In this document: positions 53,239 through 61,240 of the stretch, one piece after another | Position numbering within the stretch: the first letter of the stretch is position 1 | Layout: each line of letters opens with the position of its first letter | Origin: Bacteroidota bacterium | GTDB taxonomy: Bacteria; Bacteroidota; Bacteroidia; Chitinophagales; Chitinophagaceae | Length of the DNA: 64,000 bases | NCBI GenBank assembly: GCA_016706595.1 | Contig: JADJJH010000002.1 | Coordinates: 248,001 to 312,000, forward strand | Direction: 5' to 3' | Translations under genes and position numbers: made by a program | The notes under the pieces: model-generated | The model's database searches: none | What the model was told of the DNA's origin: nothing | What the model saw: the letters and a program-made list of their open reading frames with translations, nothing else

Positions 53239-54069
53239 TTACAGTAAATACACCCCATCCTCTTCTATCCTTACCATTCGTTGTTTGTATAAAATGCCAA
53301 TCGAACGTTTAAAGGCTTTTTTACTCATACCTAAAAGTGCAGTAATTTCTTCGGGTGTACTTGCATCGGTAAGTTTTAAAAAGCCTTTATTTTTTTTAAG
53401 ATAGGATAATACTTCTTGCGTAGTATCTGCCAAATGCATCACACCAATTTTTTGAAGGGATATATCAAGTCCTTCATCTTCTCTAACCTTTTTAATATAA
53501 CCGGTCAATTTATCGCCCAATTGTAAGGGTTGATAAATTTCGTTTTTATACACTAATCCTTTGTGTACATTATTCACAATGGCATTATAACCTAAAAAGG
53601 TTTCTTCAAAAATGAGCAAATCAACTTCATCACCAACTTGCAATTCCATTTCATGATTGGCAATAAATTTATTGATTTTGGATGATGCCATCACTTTTCC
53701 ACTTTCTTCATCAACATAAGCAAATACAACATATTGCTTATTAATCTCTACCGGCTTCGACATTTCGTTGGTCGGTAAAAATAAATCTTCATCCATACCC
53801 CATGCAAGAAAGGCGCCTTCGGGCGATAATGATGTTACTTTTAGATAGGCAAATTCACCAACCAAAATAAGTGGTTCTTGAATAGTTGCTATCGTATTAC
53901 CAGCAATTGTTTTATAAACAAATATTTCAACTAAATCCCCTTGCTTAAAATGCGAATCAACAAACTGTTTAGGTAATAATACTTCGCTACCAATTTTGTC
54001 AACTAATATCATTCCTTCATCACTGCTTCGAATAATTTTTAAACGGTTTATTTCTCCTAAATAAATCAT
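53239..54069 (-). CDS. CvfB-like S1 RNA-binding protein
   Basis: This 276-residue cytoplasmic protein has S1-like/OB repeats (about 1-215; IRSSDEGMILVDKIGSEVLLPKQF, VTSLSPEGAFLAWGMDEDLFLPTNEM, LVYKNEIYQPLQLGDKLTGYIKKVREDEGLDISLQ) and a C-terminal winged-helix domain (about 220-276; TDASTPEEITALLGMSKKAFKRSIGILYKQRMVRI). This domain order is that of CvfB/YitL, which binds RNA and regulates virulence genes in Gram-positive bacteria. The role in Bacteroidota is unknown. It converges on the MBL-fold gene and lies next to glyA on the same strand. Confidence 0.88.
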   Translation of the reverse strand: MIYLGEINRLKIIRSSDEGMILVDKIGSEVLLPKQFVDSHFKQGDLVEIFVYKTIAGNTIATIQEPLILVGEFAYLKVTSLSPEGAFLAWGMDEDLFLPTNEMSKPVEINKQYVVFAYVDEESGKVMASSKINKFIANHEMELQVGDEVDLLIFEETFLGYNAIVNNVHKGLVYKNEIYQPLQLGDKLTGYIKKVREDEGLDISLQKIGVMHLADTTQEVLSYLKKNKGFLKLTDASTPEEITALLGMSKKAFKRSIGILYKQRMVRIEEDGVYLL

Positions 54070-54159
54070 GTGTTACCTATAATGGCGTAAAAGTAGTTTG
54101 AAAATCTACTATGTATTGTAATTCTTCTAATAATGAAATTCATTTCTAGGTTATCCCAA

Positions 54160-55443
54160 CTAGATTTCCCAACCCGGATACAACTGAAACGCAGTCATAA
54201 ACTCATTAATCTCACCTTTTACTTTCGTAATATTTTGTTCGTTATCGATATCCATTAAAATACTATCTATCCAACGAGCAATATGTTCCATATCGGCTTC
54301 AAGTAAACCGCGTGTAGTAAGTGCAGGAACTCCTAAACGAATACCCGAAGTAATAAATGGCGACTTATCATCAAAAGGAACCATGTTTTTATTTATTGTA
54401 ATATCGGCCTTCACCAAAGTATTCTCGGCCTTTTTACCTGAAATATTTTTGTTGCGCAAATCAATTAACAATAGATGATTATCGGTTCCTCCGAAAACAA
54501 TATCATAATCGCGCGAATGAAATGCATGTTCAAGTGCTTTAGCATTCGCAATTACCTGTTTTGCATAAACCGTAAAATCATCTTGCAAAATTTCAAAAAA
54601 TGCAACAGCTTTTGCAGCAATCACATGCTCAAGCGGACCGCCTTGTGTACCCGGAAAAACGGCTAGATTAATTAAATCACTCATCATACGTATTTCGCCT
54701 TTTGGGCCGGTAATGCCCATGGGGTTTTCGAAATCAGTCTTCATTAAAATAATTCCACCACGTGGGCCACGTAAGGTTTTATGAGTGGTTGAAGTAACAA
54801 AATGACAATGTTCGAAAGGCGAATTCAATAAGCCTTTGGCAATTAAGCCTGCCGGATGTGCCATATCGCATAATACCAAAGCATTTACTTTATCGGCGAT
54901 GGCTCTGATGCGGGCATAATCCCAATCTCTACTATAAGCAGACGCGCCACAAATGAGAAGCTTTGGCTTTTCAGCAAGAGCTACTTGCTCCATCATGTCA
55001 TAATCAATTAAGCCGTCTTCTTTTTTTACTCCATAAAAATAGGGTTGGTATAACTTACCTGAAAAATTTACTGGCGAACCATGCGTTAAATGTCCACCCA
55101 TGCTTAAGTCAAGACCTAAAATTTTATCGCCCGGTTTTAAAATAGCCAACATTAAACTGGCATTCGCTTGCGCACCTGAATGTGGTTGCACATTCGCGAA
55201 ATCGACATTAAAAATTTGCTTGGCGCGATCGATGGCTAATTGCTCACTTTTATCTACTACCTCGCAGCCGCCATAATATCGTTTACCCGGATAGCCTTCT
55301 GCATATTTATTCGTCATTACATTGCCCATGGCACGCATCACTTGCTCGCTGGTAAAATTTTCGGAAGCTATTAATTCCAATCCGTGTTGTTGGCGAGCAT
55401 ATTCTTCTTTTATGATATCAAAAATCTGTTTGTCTGGCAGCAT
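54160..55443 (-). CDS. glyA: Serine hydroxymethyltransferase
   Basis: This 427-residue PLP enzyme interconverts serine and glycine with tetrahydrofolate and is the main one-carbon donor. The start at 55443 (MLPDKQIFDIIKEEYARQQ) matches the family; the frame open to 55668 has no family sequence. The PLP lysine is Lys222 in TTHKTLRGPRGG, and YAEGYPGKRYYGGCE and HSGAQANASLM are intact. It belongs with gcvP and the serine dehydratase in function, not in location. The 160-bp upstream gap, shared with the nucleotidyltransferase gene, shows no riboswitch that I can recognise. Confidence 0.97.
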   Translation of the reverse strand: MLPDKQIFDIIKEEYARQQHGLELIASENFTSEQVMRAMGNVMTNKYAEGYPGKRYYGGCEVVDKSEQLAIDRAKQIFNVDFANVQPHSGAQANASLMLAILKPGDKILGLDLSMGGHLTHGSPVNFSGKLYQPYFYGVKKEDGLIDYDMMEQVALAEKPKLLICGASAYSRDWDYARIRAIADKVNALVLCDMAHPAGLIAKGLLNSPFEHCHFVTSTTHKTLRGPRGGIILMKTDFENPMGITGPKGEIRMMSDLINLAVFPGTQGGPLEHVIAAKAVAFFEILQDDFTVYAKQVIANAKALEHAFHSRDYDIVFGGTDNHLLLIDLRNKNISGKKAENTLVKADITINKNMVPFDDKSPFITSGIRLGVPALTTRGLLEADMEHIARWIDSILMDIDNEQNITKVKGEINEFMTAFQLYPGWEI

Positions 55444-55605
55444 GTTTATTATTTTAATTTTTAAGGGCTTAAAGATAAAAGATATAAATTTGAATTTTAT
55501 TAAACCTTTGGAACAAATATGAAATGAGGCATTACAATTCTTGACACCCAAGTAATGTTGATATGCCGAATGACATGTGACAAATGAAAACAAATAGAAA
55601 AACAC

Positions 55606-56601
55606 ATGAAAGTAATCATACCGGTTGCAGGTGCAGGGGCTAAACTTAGGCCGCATACGTATACTCAACCGAAGCCCTTAATTCCGCTTGCCGGCAAAAC
55701 CATTTTAAGTTTTATTATTGATCAGTTTGTAGAGCTCGGACAAAAAGATTTTATTTTTATCATAGGATATTTGGGTGAAAAAATTCAGCATTATGTTGAA
55801 GAGCATTATCCCGATATCAATTCAACCTTTATTGTACAAACCGAACGTTCGGGTACCGGACATGCCATTTATCTTGCCAAAGATTCAGTTTCACCAGATG
55901 AAGAATTACTCATCGTATTTGGGGATACGATCTGCGATTACGATTTAGCCGAAGTGATGGCTTCGAAGCATTCGGTAGTTGGTGTTAAAAAAGTAGATGA
56001 TCCACGCGATTTTGGCGTTGCCGAAATTACCCAAGAGGGTTTTATTAAAAACGCGATTGAAAAGCCTAAAATTCCAAAATCAAATTTGGCACTTGTTGGC
56101 ATTTATAAAATAATAGAAAGCAAACAATTGTTTGAAATTATTGAACATGATTTTACTAAAACCGATGCGCAAGAAGAATATCATTTAACGCATGTGATTA
56201 ATGAATTAGCTCATCAAGGAATTAAAATTGGTACCTTTCAAGTAAACAACTGGTTCGATTGCGGCAAAAAAGAATCCTTACTCGAAACCAATGCCATCTT
56301 GTTAAATAAAGTGGGCTATGCCTCCGAAGAAATTCCGTTTTTCGATAATACCATCATCATTCATCCGGTGAGCATTGCATTGGGTTGTGAAATTGAAAAT
56401 TCAATTGTTGGTCCAAATGTTACCGTAGGTGAAAAAACAAAAATTAAAAATTCCATTATTAAAGATTCTATTATCGGTTCGTATTCAGTACTCGAAAAAG
56501 TGGCACTCGAAAACTCGCTCATTGGCAGCGATGCTTTGATTTGCGGTGCGAGTCAGAGTTTGAATATTGGTGATAATACAGAAATTGATTTAAGTAAATA
56601 A
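55606..56601 (+). CDS. Sugar-phosphate nucleotidyltransferase with left-handed beta-helix tail
   Basis: This 331-residue protein has a nucleotidyltransferase domain (about 1-230; MKVIIPVAGAGAKLRPHTYT, PKPLIPLAGKTIL, RSGTGHAIYLAKD, LLIVFGDTICDYDL) and a C-terminal set of hexapeptide-like units (about 245-320; ENSIVGPNVTVGEKTKIKNS). The signature GxGxxLRPxTxxxPKP is that of NDP-sugar synthases such as glucose-1-phosphate thymidylyl- or uridylyltransferases. The donor nucleotide cannot be chosen from sequence. Its stop is directly followed by the nitronate monooxygenase-like gene (1 bp gap), and the polysaccharide export genes follow. Confidence 0.88.
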   Translation: MKVIIPVAGAGAKLRPHTYTQPKPLIPLAGKTILSFIIDQFVELGQKDFIFIIGYLGEKIQHYVEEHYPDINSTFIVQTERSGTGHAIYLAKDSVSPDEELLIVFGDTICDYDLAEVMASKHSVVGVKKVDDPRDFGVAEITQEGFIKNAIEKPKIPKSNLALVGIYKIIESKQLFEIIEHDFTKTDAQEEYHLTHVINELAHQGIKIGTFQVNNWFDCGKKESLLETNAILLNKVGYASEEIPFFDNTIIIHPVSIALGCEIENSIVGPNVTVGEKTKIKNSIIKDSIIGSYSVLEKVALENSLIGSDALICGASQSLNIGDNTEIDLSK

Positions 56602-56602
56602 T

Positions 56603-57583
56603 ATGCAGCATTTCGGAAAACTAAGCACAGACGAATTATCATTCGAAAACAGAATCACTTCATTATTCAATATTCAATATCCTATTATTCAAGCAGGTAT
56701 GATATGGGCTTCGGGATGGCGATTAGCTTCGGCGGTAAGTAATGCCGGTGGTTTAGGCTTGATAGGTGCGGGAAGTATGTATCCAGAAACACTTGACATT
56801 CATTTGCAAAAATGTAAAGCCGCTTGCACTAAACCCTTTGGTGTAAACCTACCTTTATTGTATCCTGATATTGATAAGCATATCGATTTGATCATTAAAT
56901 ATCAAGTGCCCATTGTATTTACTTCGGCGGGTAATCCTAAAACGTGGACTTCCACTTTACAAGCCAATGGAATTAAAGTAGTGCATGTGGTTTCATCGTC
57001 GAAATTTGCTTTGAAAAGTCAGGATGCCGGTGTAGATGCCGTGGTAGCGGAAGGCTTTGAAGCCGGTGGACATAATGGTCGCGAAGAAACGACAACATTT
57101 TGTTTAATACCATCGGTTCGTGAAGCCATCGAAATACCTTTGATTGCAGCAGGTGGTATTGCTTCCGGAAAAAGTATGTTGGCAACGATGATATTAGGTG
57201 CCGAAGCTGCACAAATTGGAAGTCGATTTGTATGCACGCCCGAAGCCTCGAGTCATGATCATTTCAAAAATAAAATAATTGAAGCCCAAGAAGGTGATAC
57301 TGAATTGGTATTAAAACGACTCACACCGGTACGTTTATTGAAAAATGAATTTCATCAACAAGTAAAAAATGCTGAAGGTGAATGCGTGAGTGATGAAGCT
57401 TTACAAAATTTATTAGGAAAAGCAAGGGCAAAGCGAGGCATGTTTGAAGGCGATTTGATAGAAGGTGAACTTGAAATCGGACAAATTGCTGCAACGATTC
57501 GGAAGATTATGCCTGCTGCCAACGTTGTGGATGAATTGTGGGGAGAATTTAAGTCGGCATTAGCGTTTTTGCGTAAGCCTTAA
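56603..57583 (+). CDS. Nitronate monooxygenase / FabK-like flavoprotein
   Basis: This 326-residue FMN-binding TIM-barrel protein contains IQYPIIQAGMIWASGWRLAS, AVSNAGGLGLIGAG, PFGVNLPLL, the catalytic-site EGFEAGGHNGREE and GGIASGKSMLATMILGAEA. The family includes nitronate monooxygenases and the enoyl-ACP reductase FabK, and these are hard to separate by sequence. The EAGGHxGR motif is present in both. It starts 1 bp after the nucleotidyltransferase stop, so it is probably cotranscribed, though a functional link is not obvious. Confidence 0.85.
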   Translation: MQHFGKLSTDELSFENRITSLFNIQYPIIQAGMIWASGWRLASAVSNAGGLGLIGAGSMYPETLDIHLQKCKAACTKPFGVNLPLLYPDIDKHIDLIIKYQVPIVFTSAGNPKTWTSTLQANGIKVVHVVSSSKFALKSQDAGVDAVVAEGFEAGGHNGREETTTFCLIPSVREAIEIPLIAAGGIASGKSMLATMILGAEAAQIGSRFVCTPEASSHDHFKNKIIEAQEGDTELVLKRLTPVRLLKNEFHQQVKNAEGECVSDEALQNLLGKARAKRGMFEGDLIEGELEIGQIAATIRKIMPAANVVDELWGEFKSALAFLRKP

Positions 57584-57596
57584 TCATAAATTTTAT

Positions 57597-57604
57597 TACT
57601 TTTG
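57597..57604 (+). promoter_or_regulatory. Candidate -7 promoter box for the polysaccharide export operon
   Basis: TACTTTTG matches TAnnTTTG and ends 8 nt before the ATG at 57613. Confidence 0.5.
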
Positions 57605-57612
57605 GCAGGTAT

Positions 57613-59979
57613 ATGAGAAAATCCTGTTTGCTAATATTTTTATTATTACCTGTATTAGTATGGGCGCAAACAGGTGGCAATAAAACTAACCCGATTAGCA
57701 ATCCATATACCAATCCATATAATCCAAATCAGCAAAATAGTACGAACTTTTTCGAAGACGAAAACCCGGTAGATCCAAAGGAAAAAACGAAAGTTGATCC
57801 TAAGAACCCAAATCAACAAAATCCGAATCAGTTTCAGGATATGAATAGTATACGTGAGGGACTTGAAGAGCAAAAACTCATGAATGCTTATACCGATGAT
57901 CCGGAGTATCAGCGCTATTTGGAGCAAATGAAAGAAGAGCAAACAGCAAAAGTAGATACACTAACCTATACTGATAGTTTAAAAAAATCGGTGTACGGTG
58001 CCAATTTTTTTACAAATAATGTGTTTGATCTTTCCGATAAAAATCCAACCTCACCCCCTGGAGATTATAAATTAGGTCCAGGCGATGAAGTCATCGTATC
58101 GTTATGGGGTGGTGCCGAATTGCAGCAAAATTATACGATTGCAAAAGATGGTTCAATCTTTCCGCGTTGGGTAGGCAAAATATATATTCAGGGATTAACC
58201 TTTGACGCTGCTACTCGTGTTATCGCGCAAAAATTTAGAAAAGTGGTTTCAACAAGTACTAATATCGATGTGCAAATGGGCAAAGCCCGAACCATACGAG
58301 TTACGATTGTTGGCGAAGTAAAAAAGCAAGGCACGTATACTATTTCGGCTTTTAATTCGGCATTGAATGCTTTGTTTCGAGCAGGAGGATTAACCGAATT
58401 AGGCAATTTAAGAAAAATTGAAATTCGAAGAGAAGGCAGAACAGTTGATATCTTAGACTTGTATGTGTATTTACGTAAAGGAGGACGAAGCGAGGAGATT
58501 TATTTAGAAGACAATGATTATATTTTTGTTGGACTTTATGAAAAGAAAGTAAGTGCTAAAGGAAGTTTTAAGCGCCCCATGTTTTACCAGCTTACTGGCG
58601 ATGAAGGTTTAACCGACCTGATAGAACTTGCCGGTGGTCCGGCTTACAATGCAAGAAATTCACAAGTGCATATTAAAACCATTAGTAACGAAGAAGAGCG
58701 TTATATAAATTTGGCAGCATTAAGTAAGCACGATTTAAATGGAGAAAGTTATACCGACCTTATTTTAAATGATGGAGATGAAGTGAGTTTAAAAGCCATT
58801 AATGAAGGCTTAAGTAATGTAGTGCGTATTGAAGGTGAAGTAAAATATCCGGATGAATATGAGGTAAGGAATGGTGATAGATTGCATGATGTTTTGAAAA
58901 AAGCAGGTGGGGTTTCATCGTCGGCATACTTGGCAAGAGCATTTATTTTACGGGGATCGAACCCATTGAATTCGTCGGCAATTAAAGTTGATTTAAATGA
59001 TATTGAAAATGATGAGAGTGAAAACAATATTGAAATTTTAGCCGGAGATAAAATAAAAATTCTATCTAATAAAGATTTTGAGCAACAGTATAATATTGAA
59101 GTAATTGGATTTGTACGTAAACCCGGAAAAGTGGCTTATTACAAAAACATGAAGTTGAAGGATGTGCTTTTACTTTGTGGTGGTTTACGTTTGGATGCCG
59201 AAAACGGAAGAATTGAAATTTCTAATATTGTAGATTCGGTTGATCAATACAGTATCGAATCAAAAGGAAGTAATGTCATCACCGTTGCTATTAATTCGAA
59301 TCTTGAAATTGATGAGGCTTCTGAAGATATTGTTTTAAGACCCTTAGACAGAGTATATGTTCGCAGAAAAACAGAATTTTTATCGCAAGAAAGGGTTACC
59401 ATTACAGGTGAAGTTGCCTATGCTGGTGAATATTCGCTCACCGAAAAAAATGAACGCATTTCTAGTTTGCTAAAAAAATGTGGAGGCGTTTTGCCTACTG
59501 CCTATTTAGATGGGGCAAAATTAATACGTCCTAAAGTTGGACAAATCGTTATTGATTTACCGGGGGCATTGAAGAGAAATGGCTCTAAACAAGATATTGT
59601 TTTACGTGATAGTGATATCATCATCATTCCATCTATTAATGAAATTGTACAAGTGCGAGGTGAAGTGCAAGTACCGGTAAATATTAAATTCGAAAAGCAA
59701 AATAATAGTGTAAAATACTATATTGGTGCAGCGGGTGGTTATGGCGATAATCCTTGGCGATCGCGGATTAATGTTAAGTACTCGAATGGCAAGGTGGCTA
59801 AGACAAAAAACTTTCTTTTCTTTAAAAAATATCCTATGGTAAAAGAAGGTTCTACAGTTCGTGTACCTGCTAAACCTAAACGAGAAAACAAAACCGAATT
59901 TAAGGATATCGTAACTATTACAACTACTTTCCTTACTACCATTGCAACGCTTATCTTGGTATATAAAACCGTAAAATAA
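57613..59979 (+). CDS. Polysaccharide export protein, Wza-like with multiple SLBB domains
   Basis: The 788-residue protein has a signal peptide (about 1-18; LLIFLLLPVLVWA), an Asn/Gln/Pro-rich stretch (about 20-75), a polysaccharide-export (Poly_export) domain (about 150-240; GDYKLGPGDEVIVSLWGGA, DGSIFPRWVGKIYIQGL), and then several SLBB repeats (about 245-740; VTIVGEVKKQGTYTIS, RIEGEVKYPDEYEVR, VEVIGF-like and ITGEVAYAGEYSL segments). A C-terminal hydrophobic segment (about 765-785) follows. It would form or line the outer-membrane exit channel of a capsule or exopolysaccharide system. It is followed 8 bp later by the Wzz-like gene. Confidence 0.9.
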   Translation: MRKSCLLIFLLLPVLVWAQTGGNKTNPISNPYTNPYNPNQQNSTNFFEDENPVDPKEKTKVDPKNPNQQNPNQFQDMNSIREGLEEQKLMNAYTDDPEYQRYLEQMKEEQTAKVDTLTYTDSLKKSVYGANFFTNNVFDLSDKNPTSPPGDYKLGPGDEVIVSLWGGAELQQNYTIAKDGSIFPRWVGKIYIQGLTFDAATRVIAQKFRKVVSTSTNIDVQMGKARTIRVTIVGEVKKQGTYTISAFNSALNALFRAGGLTELGNLRKIEIRREGRTVDILDLYVYLRKGGRSEEIYLEDNDYIFVGLYEKKVSAKGSFKRPMFYQLTGDEGLTDLIELAGGPAYNARNSQVHIKTISNEEERYINLAALSKHDLNGESYTDLILNDGDEVSLKAINEGLSNVVRIEGEVKYPDEYEVRNGDRLHDVLKKAGGVSSSAYLARAFILRGSNPLNSSAIKVDLNDIENDESENNIEILAGDKIKILSNKDFEQQYNIEVIGFVRKPGKVAYYKNMKLKDVLLLCGGLRLDAENGRIEISNIVDSVDQYSIESKGSNVITVAINSNLEIDEASEDIVLRPLDRVYVRRKTEFLSQERVTITGEVAYAGEYSLTEKNERISSLLKKCGGVLPTAYLDGAKLIRPKVGQIVIDLPGALKRNGSKQDIVLRDSDIIIIPSINEIVQVRGEVQVPVNIKFEKQNNSVKYYIGAAGGYGDNPWRSRINVKYSNGKVAKTKNFLFFKKYPMVKEGSTVRVPAKPKRENKTEFKDIVTITTTFLTTIATLILVYKTVK

Positions 59980-59987
59980 TTTACAGC

Positions 59988-60974
59988 TTGGCTACTTTCC
60001 TACATACACTCGATAATTTTAAACAAACGATCAAAGCAAATCTTGTTTGGATCATCGGTGTTGCATTGATAGTAGCTACTGTGCAAGCCATCATTAGTAA
60101 ATCGATAGATGGTGTTTCGCAAACTCATTCTAAAATATTTCCATTATCCATAAATAAAGGCGGTGGTGCGAGTCCGATTGATGCTATAAAAATGCAATTC
60201 GGTATTTCAGATAAAACCGATTACGAAAAAATTTATAATGTCAATGAATTAGTAACCAGCAAAACCATTTCAACGAATATCGTAAAAACAAAACCGGCAA
60301 ATAAGAAATATAAAAACTATGCTGAGTGGTTACTCGATGATTATAACGAACATCTACCCTTTTGGAAATCAAAAATAATAATTGAGCCACGTGATACGAG
60401 TTCGCTTTATATAACCGGTGCCGGTTTGTTGTTAGATAATACTACTATCGATAATGACATTAAAACAGGCTTTACTACTATTTATACCAAAGCGCATGAT
60501 GAAGCCTTAGCATTAGCTTGTAATGAAGCTATTTTAAAAGAGTTATCCGATTTTTATATTTTAATGTCGACCGAAAAACCACGTACTGATTTATATAAAA
60601 TAAAAATTATGCGCGATTCGTTGCAAGATGAGCTGAGTGATATTGAACGGGCTATTGCAGGTTTTATGGATTCAAATCAGTACTCGGCAAAAACAGAAAC
60701 GCAATTACCGCAATATAGATTAATGCGTATGCAAAAGGAGATTGAAGAATTGTATACGATTACCGCTACCTCCTATCAAAATGCGAAATTCAAACTCTTA
60801 TCTGAAAGCCCGATATTTCAAGTACTGGATTATGCCGGTGCACCTTATGATTATACCAAACCCAATTGGAAAAAGTTAACGCTTATTGCATTTGTTGTTA
60901 CTTTCTTTTTAATGTGCTTATGGGTTTGTCGTAAAATATTTGGAAGACTTATTATTGAAGAATTATCGGCATAG
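59988..60974 (+). CDS. Wzz-like chain-length/copolymerase protein
   Basis: This 328-residue protein starts at TTG, 8 bp after the export gene. It has one membrane helix near each end (about 18-36; LVWIIGVALIVATVQAII, and about 292-312; LTLIAFVVTFFLMCLWVC) with a helical periplasmic segment between (RDSLQDELSDIERAI, MRMQKEIEELYTITATS) and a Pro-rich second-helix lead (GAPYDYTKPNWKK). That is the Wzz/PCP layout, which sets polysaccharide chain length. There is no tyrosine-kinase domain. It probably works with the Wza-like protein. Confidence 0.85.
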   Translation: MATFLHTLDNFKQTIKANLVWIIGVALIVATVQAIISKSIDGVSQTHSKIFPLSINKGGGASPIDAIKMQFGISDKTDYEKIYNVNELVTSKTISTNIVKTKPANKKYKNYAEWLLDDYNEHLPFWKSKIIIEPRDTSSLYITGAGLLLDNTTIDNDIKTGFTTIYTKAHDEALALACNEAILKELSDFYILMSTEKPRTDLYKIKIMRDSLQDELSDIERAIAGFMDSNQYSAKTETQLPQYRLMRMQKEIEELYTITATSYQNAKFKLLSESPIFQVLDYAGAPYDYTKPNWKKLTLIAFVVTFFLMCLWVCRKIFGRLIIEELSA

Positions 60975-61020
60975 GAATGATTTTTAGGAGTCATCTCTAT
61001 CTTCCGAACTTTAAACTAAT

Positions 61021-61225
61021 TAGGTGCGAGTTAAACGGCATACCCTAGTTGGCTAAACAGTCTATTTTTATTTCCACAAAGAATGCATGCCCTCAAGCCT
61101 CTATCGATTTGCGTGCAGCAGTTCGTTGTGGCTTTAGTGGTACGGATTTTTTATTTTTAAACAAAAACGTTCAAAGAAGTATTTGCTCCAAGCAGGCAGA
61201 ATCGCTGCAATAACTCTTGCACAAT
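61021..61225. repeat. Possible long relative of the GC-rich repeat family
   Basis: The 266-bp gap after the Wzz-like gene holds no gene. Near 61200-61222 it contains cgctgcaataactcttgcac, followed by aatgttgg, which aligns with cgctgcaatcactgccacaa of copy A. The block begins with gtgcgag near 61024, inverted to the ctcttgcac end. Unlike copies A-C it is not especially GC-rich overall. Confidence 0.35.
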
Positions 61226-61240
61226 GTTGGTGGAAGTTCA

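Noticed and set aside
55444..55605. A folate or SAM riboswitch in front of glyA
   Set aside because: The 160-bp gap is AT-rich and shows no conserved riboswitch core by eye.
55444..55668. The 75-residue N-terminal extension of glyA
   Set aside because: It has no family sequence, is Cys-, Phe- and Tyr-rich noise, and overlaps the start of the divergent nucleotidyltransferase gene at 55606.
61021..61225. A possible integron attC-like site
   Set aside because: A gttaaac word and a gcacaatgttgg word occur, but the outer boxes do not form the RYYYAAC/GTTRRRY pairing, and there is no integrase gene or cassette array.
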